From Dorea_A amylophila (GTDB lineage: Bacteria > Bacillota > Clostridia > Lachnospirales > Lachnospiraceae), in the NCBI RefSeq assembly GCF_025567265.1, contig NZ_JAOQJW010000003.1, positions 62,001 through 126,000 of the forward strand: a stretch of DNA of 64,000 nucleotides. The letters run 5' to 3'. The translations under genes were made by a program, and so were the position numbers. The notes under the pieces were generated by a model. The model worked only from the letters and a program-made list of their open reading frames with translations. It ran no database searches and was not told the DNA's origin. Below are positions 8,965-16,843 of the stretch, piece after piece. How positions within the stretch are numbered: the stretch's first letter is position 1; each line of letters starts with the position of its first letter.

Positions 8965-10243
8965 TCTTTTTTCCTCTCTCTTTGTGTGTTTCCATATAGA
9001 AACAAATCACAAATATCATTGCCGTTACTACCAAAAATATAAGCATCGCCGTGGTATATCCCATGGATGCCCCAAACATTTTCCATTTATTCACAAATGG
9101 TTCTGCCACAACCTTTATGTATATCCATGACACAATATAAGAAACGATCAGAAGATATTGCTTGCGGATAACGACCAATGCATTATCCAGAACCGCCGCA
9201 AATGTATAGCAGCATCCGCCGACAATAATCAGCAGCAACTGACTCTTATATTTATCAAGGTTCATTCCATAAATAACAGAAAGCACCGGAATCCCCAAAA
9301 TCGCACTTCCGATGATCAGCACAATTGCCATTCCGAACAGGCACAGCAAGATTCTTCCTAATATTTTAATGAACTCACGATACTTTTTATCTCCCCATAC
9401 AATCGCCATCTGTGTAATCAACGGTCTGAACACGATATACGCCAATGACAATACAGATGCCGGCATAAAAAGAATATTAAATACCGTTTGTGCCCCCTGT
9501 TCAATCCTTCCATCCTGTATCGCCGTATCAATCACCATCTTAGGCGTATTCATAATAGACATGATAATAAATGCATTTACAAACAATGGAAGACCTTCTC
9601 GAAAAAGGGCAACGATCCATTTCACATTCTTTCCTAAATTGCCACTTGATTTCAGAGCCGCAACACGTTTCTGATAGCTCACATCAAATGCAAAGAAACA
9701 TATTACATATATAATTACGAGACTCCAGCAAGCATACAGAAGATTGTGTGTATTAGCCAATATCACACCAAATACAATACTTGAAAAGACAATTCTGTAT
9801 GTAAGCGCCTTACCCGCCAGGTCCAGTCTCTCTTTTTGCTGAAACCAACCTTCATACACGTCAGCAATTGAATCCACAGCTCTATATGCACAGACAATCA
9901 TTACTATCTGCGCTTTATAATCTACATACCCACACATTCTTATATAAACAGCACTACTTATCAACATTGCCACAACTGTCAGGAACCTGAATACGCAATA
10001 TTGTTTGAACTGAAACGTTTGCTTTACGTCTGTTGCCTGATATACTCTGATCTGAAATGTTCCAATTGTAACCATCAGCTGACTGATCGACCATGCGATA
10101 CTGAAGATATCCGTATCTTCTTTGTTAAGCATTCTGGTTACCAGCATTAATGCAACAACAGAAAGTAACGCATTTGCCATACTTCCCGTAATGTTCCATA
10201 TATATATTTCCTTTTCTGTCGGTTGATTTTTTATCGATTGCAT
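8948..10243 (-). CDS. Wzx/TacF-type lipid-linked oligosaccharide flippase
   Basis: A 431-residue protein with roughly 12 hydrophobic segments over its whole length and the N-terminal MOP-superfamily look (YIWNITGSMANALLSVVALM). It should flip an undecaprenyl-pyrophosphate-linked repeat to the outer leaflet. Its overlap with licD suggests a TacF-like role; in pneumococcus TacF exports the choline-decorated teichoic acid repeat. An ABC exporter is encoded further down the same operon, so the two may handle different polymers. Confidence 0.86.
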   Translation of the reverse strand: MQSIKNQPTEKEIYIWNITGSMANALLSVVALMLVTRMLNKEDTDIFSIAWSISQLMVTIGTFQIRVYQATDVKQTFQFKQYCVFRFLTVVAMLISSAVYIRMCGYVDYKAQIVMIVCAYRAVDSIADVYEGWFQQKERLDLAGKALTYRIVFSSIVFGVILANTHNLLYACWSLVIIYVICFFAFDVSYQKRVAALKSSGNLGKNVKWIVALFREGLPLFVNAFIIMSIMNTPKMVIDTAIQDGRIEQGAQTVFNILFMPASVLSLAYIVFRPLITQMAIVWGDKKYREFIKILGRILLCLFGMAIVLIIGSAILGIPVLSVIYGMNLDKYKSQLLLIIVGGCCYTFAAVLDNALVVIRKQYLLIVSYIVSWIYIKVVAEPFVNKWKMFGASMGYTTAMLIFLVVTAMIFVICFYMETHKERGKKSEKIQ

Positions 10244-10261
10244 TCTTTCTTCTCCATTATT

Positions 10262-11329
10262 TTATTCCACACAAAATCTTGCGGCAACTCGTTTCACACA
10301 GTCAAACAACTTACTTCGGATCAAATCCATCAAACTGCAAATCACATATACAGCTGGCACTACTATAATTAATTTAACTAATGCCCATTTATACACACCA
10401 CTTTTCAGTTCATCTTCAAACAAATGCGCTACTACTTCATTCCGGATCAAACCATTATCATGAATCAGATACACTCCTAATGTCACACCTGATAAAATCG
10501 TGATCACCTGTTTAAGCTTTGTACTGTCAACTCTGATATTTACAAAAAATATCAACAGCGCAATACTTCCAAGAACAATTGTCGGAGATGTATAATCAAC
10601 CAACACATTTGCATTCTCTGTATTGCCAACTTTTTCCATTATAATCTTACTCAAAAATGTAAGAAGCACCATGCATCCAAAAACTGACAAAGACAATCTT
10701 TTCTTAACTGCATGGTAATTGAAATATTTACGTATATATGCCCCAAACAGGTACATGATACATAACCACAAGGATGAATATCCTCGATTCACATTAAAAG
10801 GATCCGGATAGTATGAACCCTGCAACAAATAACTGACCAGAGTCGGTAGAGCAATATATATTGCAAATATTCCAATCAGCATGTACTTATATATTCTCTG
10901 GTCAATATAGTCCATCGCCAACCGTATCATCGGTATCAGACACATCATTCCAAAATAAGCTGTAACATACCAGTTTTTTCCTGATGTAACAGGAAAAAAT
11001 GAATAAATCCACTCTTCTCTTGAAATCGTTCCATGTAACACTGTACAGTCCATAACAATCGTAATCATTAAACTATAAAACATAACTTGTAACCACAATT
11101 CCATGAGCTTACGAATGTTACACCGTGCAGTCAGAAAGCCACTTGCCAATGCATAGCAATTCACTGCTCCATAACATGCGATTTCAATTAACCATGCTAC
11201 CTGATAGCATCGAGACATGGGCGGCATATCATCCAGTACACCTCCATGACCTAGCATATGTAATGTTACAATCATCAGCATAGATACAATCTTCAACAAA
11301 TCTATTCCTATATTCCTCTCGGTCTTCAT
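10262..11329 (-). CDS. Membrane O-acyltransferase (acyltransferase family 3)
   Basis: A 355-residue protein with about ten TM helices. It begins RNIGIDLLKIVSMLMIVTLHM with the early membrane His typical of OafA/WecH-type acyltransferases. These move acetyl or succinyl groups onto surface sugars. It is the first gene of the minus-strand polymer operon, with ATG at 11329 and GGAGAG upstream. It shares a divergent control region with the choline-activation operon, so decoration and choline supply may be co-regulated. Confidence 0.87.
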   Translation of the reverse strand: MKTERNIGIDLLKIVSMLMIVTLHMLGHGGVLDDMPPMSRCYQVAWLIEIACYGAVNCYALASGFLTARCNIRKLMELWLQVMFYSLMITIVMDCTVLHGTISREEWIYSFFPVTSGKNWYVTAYFGMMCLIPMIRLAMDYIDQRIYKYMLIGIFAIYIALPTLVSYLLQGSYYPDPFNVNRGYSSLWLCIMYLFGAYIRKYFNYHAVKKRLSLSVFGCMVLLTFLSKIIMEKVGNTENANVLVDYTSPTIVLGSIALLIFFVNIRVDSTKLKQVITILSGVTLGVYLIHDNGLIRNEVVAHLFEDELKSGVYKWALVKLIIVVPAVYVICSLMDLIRSKLFDCVKRVAARFCVE

Positions 11330-11363
11330 TCATTACTCTCCTACTCATTACTCATACCGATTG

Positions 11364-11369
11364 ATTATA
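11364..11369 (-). promoter_or_regulatory. Candidate -10 element for the polymer operon
   Basis: Reverse-strand TATAAT lies 35 bases upstream of the acyltransferase start. The -35 region 17 bases upstream of it (TGGTAA) is poor, so activation or a weak promoter is likely. It faces away from the strong lic promoter at 11441-11469. Confidence 0.45.
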
Positions 11370-11440
11370 TCATATCTTGTATTTCTTTACCAGAGCGAAC
11401 ACCAAAACCTGGCAAAAACCATTTAGAGTTACATTTCTTA

Positions 11441-11469
11441 TTGACACATGCCTTTCCAAACTGTATAAT
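11441..11469 (+). promoter_or_regulatory. Consensus sigma-A promoter of the choline-activation operon
   Basis: TTGACA at 11441-11446 and TATAAT at 11464-11469 are separated by exactly 17 bases, a perfect vegetative promoter. Transcription should begin near 11476, giving a short leader before the ATG at 11507. A small AT palindrome, ATAAAATTAT (11482-11491), lies in the leader and could be an operator, but this is weak evidence. Confidence 0.85.
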
Positions 11470-11506
11470 ACCCATATGTTCATAAAATTATAAGGTGGTG
11501 CAGTAC

Positions 11507-13273
11507 ATGAACACACAAGAGTGTGATATTTTGAACTTAATATTATCCAATACATATACAAATCAAAGAACACTGGCAGAGGACTCCGGTCATTCCCTTG
11601 GAATTGTCAATCGTTCTATCAAGACATTGATTGCCGAAGGTTATCTGGACGAATCCATCCAGCCAACGCAGAAAGCTATCCGTGAACTCACAGAGGCTTC
11701 CCCGGAAAGAGCCATTATTCTCGCTGCCGGCTTCGGGATGCGGATGGTTCCGATCAATACAGAAGCACCAAAGGGGCTTCTTGAGGTACACGGCGAACCA
11801 TTGATCGAGCGTCAGATTCGGCAGCTACATGCTGCCGGCATTCACGAAATCTACATCGTCGTCGGCTTCATGAAAGAACAATACGAATATCTCATGGATG
11901 ATTACAGTGTAGAGCTGATCGTGAATCCGGACTATGCGGAAAAGAATAATCTCCACTCTCTGTATCTTGCGAGAGAACATTTGTTAAATGCATATGTGAT
12001 TCCATGCGATATCTGGTGTGATCAAAGTCCATTCCGCAGGCACGAACTTTATTCCTGGTACATGGTCAGTGATCTGGTAGATAACGACAGTTCGGTCCGT
12101 GTAAACCGTAAGCTGGAACTGACTACGATCTCTGCTTCTTCCGGGGGCAACTCGATGGTCGGCATCAGTTATCTTCTCAGTAAAGATGCCAGGGTCATTC
12201 AGGAACGACTGGAAAGATATGACAAAGATCCGGCATATGCTGATAAATTCTGGGAAGAAACCCTGTACGAAAAAGGCAAAATGATCGTTCCTGCCAAAGT
12301 CGTACATGCCGCTAATATCGTAGAAATCAATACATTTGAACAGCTCCGGGAATTGGACAGCAATTCCAATCATTTGCAGTCTGATGTTCTTGAAATTGCT
12401 GCCGAAGCACTACACACACAACTGGAAGACATCTCGAATATCACGGTTCTGAAAAAAGGTATGACCAACCGTTCTTTCCTGTTTGACTGCAATGGATGCA
12501 AGCATATCATGCGTATTCCCGGCGAGGGAACCGATCAGCTCATCAATCGTCGCGAAGAAGCACAGGTATACCAGATCATCCGTGATAAGCACTTATGTGA
12601 TCACATCGAATACATCAATCCGGAAAACGGATACAAAATTACTCGTTTTCTGGATCACGCCCGTGTATGTGATCCACACAACTTAGACGATATTCAAAAA
12701 TGTATGCATCGTCTGAGACAGTTTCATGAGATGAAATTAAAGGTGGATCACCGTTTTGATCTGTTTGGCCAGATCGATTTTTATGAAAAACTATGGAACG
12801 GGCGCAGTTCCGCATATCGGGATTATCAGAAAACAAAAGAGAATGTATTTTCACTGCAATCTTATATAGAGCGATACAAATCAGAAGATGTTCTCACCCA
12901 TATAGATGCCGTTCCTGATAATTTCTTATTTACGACTAATACCGACGGTAACGAAGATATCCGCCTGATTGACTGGGAATATGCCGGAATGCAGGATCCC
13001 CATCTGGACATCGCCATGTTCTGTATCTATTCACTTTATAACAAGGAGCAGGTGGATCAGCTGATCTCTCTGTATTTTTCAGAAGGATGTCCAGACGCTA
13101 TCCGTATCAAGATCTATTGTTACATTGCCTCTGCCGGACTTCTCTGGAGCAACTGGTGCGAGTATAAAAGACATCTCGGTGTCGATTTCGGCGAATATTC
13201 CCTGCGTCAGTACCGATACGCCAAAGAATATTACCGCATTGTACAAAACGAATTAAACAACATTACCAAATAA
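11507..13273 (+). CDS. Winged-helix / phosphocholine cytidylyltransferase / choline kinase fusion
   Basis: A 588-residue three-domain protein. Residues 1-60 form a helix-turn-helix (NQRTLAEDSGHSLGIVNRSI) of the winged type. Residues 68-300 are a LicC-like nucleotidyltransferase with ILAAGFGMRMVPINTEAPKG. Residues 310-588 are a LicA-like choline kinase with Brenner motif THIDAVPDNFLF (about 464) and LIDWEYAG (about 488). The kinase should make phosphocholine and the middle domain CDP-choline. The middle domain has PCDIW where LicC has DADN, and FWEE where LicC has YWDN, so its activity may differ. The ATG at 11507 is chosen because AAGGTGGT lies 8 bases upstream. The HTH may make this an autoregulator, which is inference. 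Confidence 0.9.
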   Translation: MNTQECDILNLILSNTYTNQRTLAEDSGHSLGIVNRSIKTLIAEGYLDESIQPTQKAIRELTEASPERAIILAAGFGMRMVPINTEAPKGLLEVHGEPLIERQIRQLHAAGIHEIYIVVGFMKEQYEYLMDDYSVELIVNPDYAEKNNLHSLYLAREHLLNAYVIPCDIWCDQSPFRRHELYSWYMVSDLVDNDSSVRVNRKLELTTISASSGGNSMVGISYLLSKDARVIQERLERYDKDPAYADKFWEETLYEKGKMIVPAKVVHAANIVEINTFEQLRELDSNSNHLQSDVLEIAAEALHTQLEDISNITVLKKGMTNRSFLFDCNGCKHIMRIPGEGTDQLINRREEAQVYQIIRDKHLCDHIEYINPENGYKITRFLDHARVCDPHNLDDIQKCMHRLRQFHEMKLKVDHRFDLFGQIDFYEKLWNGRSSAYRDYQKTKENVFSLQSYIERYKSEDVLTHIDAVPDNFLFTTNTDGNEDIRLIDWEYAGMQDPHLDIAMFCIYSLYNKEQVDQLISLYFSEGCPDAIRIKIYCYIASAGLLWSNWCEYKRHLGVDFGEYSLRQYRYAKEYYRIVQNELNNITK

Positions 13274-13300
13274 AACATTCAAGCTAAGGAGCATCAAATC

Positions 13301-14020
13301 ATGCACACTGTAAAAAGAGCAATTATCATGGCTGCCGGATTCGGTTCCAGAATGCAGCCTGTCACATTAACAACCCCAAAACCTCTCGTCAAAGTAAACG
13401 GGATGCGTATGATCGATACGGTAATTCAGGGATTACATCACAATGGTATTCAGGAAATCTACATCGTTGCAGGATATCTGAAAGAACAGTTCTATGCATT
13501 GGAAACACAGTATCCCGGTGTGAAGATCATCGAGAACCCTTATTATGACACCTGTAATAACATTTCTTCTCTTTATGTTGCACGCGAGCATCTGGAAGAT
13601 GTAATGATTCTCGATGGAGATCAGATAATCTACAATGACAAGATTCTGGATCCTTCCTTCGAGCGTTCCGGTTATAACTGCGTCTGGACCAATTCGCAGA
13701 CCGATGAGTGGCTCATGACTGTCAAAGACGGAGTCGTAACCTCCTGCAGCCAGACCGGCGGAATAGGTGGCTGGCAGCTCTACAGCATCTCACGCTGGTC
13801 CGTCGAAGACGGCAGAAAACTAAAACAACATCTGGAAATTGAATTTGAGCAAAACAAAAACCGTCAGATCTACTGGGATGATATTGCCATGTTCTGTTAT
13901 CCGGGAGAATACCATCTGGGAATCTATCCGATGAAGAAAGACGATATTATAGAAATTGACAATCTAAGCGAGCTGGCCGCTCTGGATTCCAGCTACCAAC
14001 AATATATGGAGGCGCAATAA
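13301..14020 (+). CDS. licC: CTP:phosphocholine cytidylyltransferase (LicC-like)
   Basis: A 239-residue single-domain nucleotidyltransferase. The pyrophosphorylase signature MAAGFGSRMQPVTLTTPKP (10-28), the metal-binding LDGDQ (104-108) and YWDDIAMF near the C-terminus all match pneumococcal LicC more closely than the domain fused in the upstream gene. It is expected to form CDP-choline from CTP and phosphocholine for LicD. It lies 27 bases after the fusion gene and one base before the transporter gene, so the three form an operon. Having two LicC-like domains in one operon is unusual. Confidence 0.88.
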   Translation: MHTVKRAIIMAAGFGSRMQPVTLTTPKPLVKVNGMRMIDTVIQGLHHNGIQEIYIVAGYLKEQFYALETQYPGVKIIENPYYDTCNNISSLYVAREHLEDVMILDGDQIIYNDKILDPSFERSGYNCVWTNSQTDEWLMTVKDGVVTSCSQTGGIGGWQLYSISRWSVEDGRKLKQHLEIEFEQNKNRQIYWDDIAMFCYPGEYHLGIYPMKKDDIIEIDNLSELAALDSSYQQYMEAQ

Positions 14021-14021
14021 T

Positions 14022-15551
14022 ATGAACACAAAAAAATCACAAGGAAAAATAGACTGGATGATCACACTGCTTCCGCTAGGCATCGTCATCGCACTTTGCA
14101 TCCTCTTCTTCTTCCTGCCGAAACAATCCAATGCAGTATTAAGCCAGATCCGGTTCTTCTTCGGCGACACTTTCGGCACTTACTATCTGGTCATCGGTCT
14201 TGGAATCTTTATCCTGTCCCTGTACATAGCCGGTTCCAGATATGGTAACATCGTTCTCGGCGAACCCGACGAAAAGCCAAAGTATTCTTTCTTTGCATGG
14301 GGATCTATGATGTTCACCTGTGGACTTGCAGCTGACATCTTATTCTACTCATTCTCCGAATGGGTACTCTATGCTACCGATCCGCATATCAAAGAAATGG
14401 GAAGTATCCAGGACTGGGCCGGTGTATATCCGCTCTTCCACTGGAGCTTTATCCCTTGGGGATTCTATCTGGTGCTGGCAGTCGCTTTCGGTTTCATGCT
14501 TCATGTCAGAAAAAGAAATCGCCAGAAATACTCCGAAGCCTGCCGTCCGATCCTCGGGAAACACACCGATGGCTTAGCCGGACGTATCATCGATCTGTTG
14601 GCAGTATTCGCACTGCTTGCCGGTACCGCAACTACATTCAGCGTAGCCACTCCACTGATGGCAACCATCATCGGCGAGCTCTTTCATATTGCAGTCAGCA
14701 GAACCGTTATCAATATTATCATTCTTCTGATTACATGCGCCGTATATACTTATTCCTTACTGCACGGATTCAAGGGAATCAGCAAATTAGCCAATATCTG
14801 CATCTATATGTTCTTTGGTCTGATTGCATTCGTATTATTATTCGGTGGTGAGACCCGCTACATTATCGAGACAGGATTCTCTTCTCTCGGCCGGATGATG
14901 CAGAACTTTATCGATCTGTCCACCTTCACAGACCCGTTGCGTACTTCTAATTTTCCGCAGAACTGGACGATCTATTACTGGGCTTACTGGATGGTATGGT
15001 GTGTTGCAGCCCCATTCTTTATCGGAAGTATCTCACGCGGAAGAACCGTACGTCAGACTATTCTTGGCGGATACGTATTCGGTGTAGGTTCTACATTGAC
15101 AAGCTTTATCGTCCTTGGAAATTATTCTATGGGAATGCAGGTAACTGAAAAAGCAGATTTCATTAAGCAGTATCTCGATAACGGTGATCTGTATGGCATG
15201 ATCGTAAGTATCATCAAGACCTTGCCTTGCGCTCCGGTTATCATGGTCGTCGTATTGCTCACAATGATCGCTTTCTACGCCACCTCCTTTGATTCTATCG
15301 CATTAACCGCTTCCTGCTATAGCTATCACACTCTGGAAGACGGGGAACAGCCAAACAAAGGAATTCAGCTTATGTGGTGTATCCTGCTTATCTTACTTCC
15401 GATCGCACTGTTATTTGCTGAAAGTTCTATGAGCAATCTGCAATCGGTCAGCATCGTCGCAGCCTTTCCGATTGGTGCCGTCATCGTAATGATAGCACTC
15501 AGTTTTCTGAAAGATGCGAAAAAATATTTGCAGGAAATGAAAAACGAATAA
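14022..15551 (+). CDS. BCCT-family choline/betaine transporter
   Basis: A 509-residue protein with about 12 TM helices. The BCCT signature is clear: WTIYYWAYWMVWC followed by ISRGRTVRQ (about 313-345), the substrate-binding aromatic box region. Its position right after licC, with one base between, indicates choline uptake for phosphocholine synthesis. Pneumococcus uses LicB, an unrelated small transporter. The Gly-rich stretch in TM4-5 of betaine carriers is replaced here by CGLAADILFYSFSEW, so ion coupling may differ from sodium-symport relatives. Confidence 0.88.
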   Translation: MNTKKSQGKIDWMITLLPLGIVIALCILFFFLPKQSNAVLSQIRFFFGDTFGTYYLVIGLGIFILSLYIAGSRYGNIVLGEPDEKPKYSFFAWGSMMFTCGLAADILFYSFSEWVLYATDPHIKEMGSIQDWAGVYPLFHWSFIPWGFYLVLAVAFGFMLHVRKRNRQKYSEACRPILGKHTDGLAGRIIDLLAVFALLAGTATTFSVATPLMATIIGELFHIAVSRTVINIIILLITCAVYTYSLLHGFKGISKLANICIYMFFGLIAFVLLFGGETRYIIETGFSSLGRMMQNFIDLSTFTDPLRTSNFPQNWTIYYWAYWMVWCVAAPFFIGSISRGRTVRQTILGGYVFGVGSTLTSFIVLGNYSMGMQVTEKADFIKQYLDNGDLYGMIVSIIKTLPCAPVIMVVVLLTMIAFYATSFDSIALTASCYSYHTLEDGEQPNKGIQLMWCILLILLPIALLFAESSMSNLQSVSIVAAFPIGAVIVMIALSFLKDAKKYLQEMKNE

Positions 15552-15558
15552 AAATATA

Positions 15559-15618
15559 AAAAGAACAGAGGCCAGGATTATAGCCATACAACTGCTGTTT
15601 CCCGCCTCTGTTCTTTTT
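15559..15618. terminator. Bidirectional terminator after the choline operon
   Basis: AAAGAACAGAGGC (15559-15573) pairs with GCCTCTGTTCTTT (15604-15617), followed by T residues on the plus strand and preceded by A residues that serve the minus-strand gene. It separates the converging transporter gene and the Pce-like remnant. Confidence 0.8.
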
Positions 15619-15624
15619 TTCGCC

Positions 15625-16663
15625 CTAAGGAGCCCAGATCCCCCGTTCGTCTACATAATATCGATTATAATCTACCCATTCCGAGACAGCCATCGCACCG
15701 CTTGACTTCAGGTAGCATACGCCTTGAATCCACATATCGTGATCCATTGCACCGCTCACCTCGAAGAAATATCAGCTACCACCTATCTTCTGCCAGCCAC
15801 GCTGTATCTCTCCTTTTTCATCGAAATAATACCAGGCATTACCAATATAGCCCCATCCTGTTGTCACACGCCCGTTCGAGTCAAAATAATAATAGGTTCC
15901 GTCCAGCAGGCCCCATTCACTTTCTGTCTTTACATATTCCGTAGCAATTCCATATGCATTGACTCTCACCACCAGTGAGTTATCATTCTCATTCGTAACC
16001 GGAATGATATTTCCATCCGCATCTCTTTTTCTCTCGTAGTTCATAATGCTGATGTTCATATTTCCTATTCGGAATCTGCGATAGACGGCATTCTCTTCGA
16101 GATCCAGATCTGTGATGATCTCTACATGACGGTCTTGCGCTGCCTGTATGATTCTGTCATAAACATATTGATTATCCCACAGCGTATCCTCATCCGCATC
16201 CTCGTAGTAATATGGATCTGTCACATCTTTCCCATGTGCCGCCAACTGATACGAATCATCATACTCTGCGATATACAGGCTATCCACCGGAAAATGTTCT
16301 ATAATCTCATCTCCACTTCCGATGTGATCACTGTGCGCATGCGTTGCAATGTAAAAATCCAGCTTTTCCACACCAAGTTGTTTCAAATAGTGGACGACCT
16401 GCTGCTCATATCCTTCATTCGTGGTAATTCCATATCGATATGGATATTTACTTCCCGTAGAACCACTCGGATAATCCCAGTCTTCTCCGGAGTCGACCAT
16501 TCCGAAATGACCGTTACTCTCCAGCAAAATGGCATCCGATGCCCCGTACAGTGATATATCTTGTTGTGTTGCCAGATGCCGCATAGGTATCTATGTGTAG
16601 AAAGAATAGTGCCCATGCAAAAAGCAGCATGATTCTGACAGCTTTTTTACGAATATTTTTCAC
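15625..16663 (-). pseudogene. Decayed phosphorylcholine esterase (Pce/CbpE-like) with choline-binding repeats
   Basis: The metallo-beta-lactamase half is recognisable: DAILLESNGHFGMVDSGED and the Zn motif THAHSDHIG. Three lesions are visible. First, a signal peptide beginning at a GTG (16663, ribosome site GAGGTG) is in another frame and meets the enzyme frame near 16550-16562. Second, the second half of the catalytic domain is missing: the sequence jumps from SLVVRVNAYG to choline-binding repeats (EWGLLDGTYYYFDSNGR). Third, TGA at 15774-15772 replaces a repeat Trp, after which the same frame continues YFFEVSGAMDHDMWIQG to a natural end, ERGIWAP, at 15625. Intact Pce removes phosphocholine from teichoic acid; this copy should be inactive. 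Confidence 0.85.
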
Positions 16664-16783
16664 GCTTTTCACCTCGTCTGTAAGTTTCGTTTTTTATTCT
16701 ATCATAGAATACTGCTTTTTTCTTACTTTTAACAATATTTTTATTTTTTCATTTTTCAAACAAAAAACCTTTTCGGTAACTGC

Positions 16784-16811
16784 TTGCAATACTCGCAGAA
16801 TATAGTAAAAT
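16784..16811 (+). promoter_or_regulatory. Probable promoter of the 515-residue choline-binding protein gene
   Basis: TTGCAA (16784-16789), a 16-base spacer and TAAAAT (16806-16811) precede the start by 33 bases. GGAGG at 16832-16836 is the ribosome site. The interval back to 16664 is AT-rich and otherwise featureless. Confidence 0.55.
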
Positions 16812-16843
16812 GAAGCTATACAATTTTATATGGAGGAAATGAC

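Noticed and set aside
11370..11573. Minus-strand 67-codon frame in the lic control region
   Set aside because: It crosses the divergent promoters and the start of the fusion gene, with no ribosome site and a composition typical of a chance frame.
15772..15774. TGA in the esterase gene read as a recoded Trp or selenocysteine codon
   Set aside because: The same gene has a frameshift and a domain deletion, other genes here end normally at TGA, and Trp is the expected residue, so a nonsense mutation is simpler.
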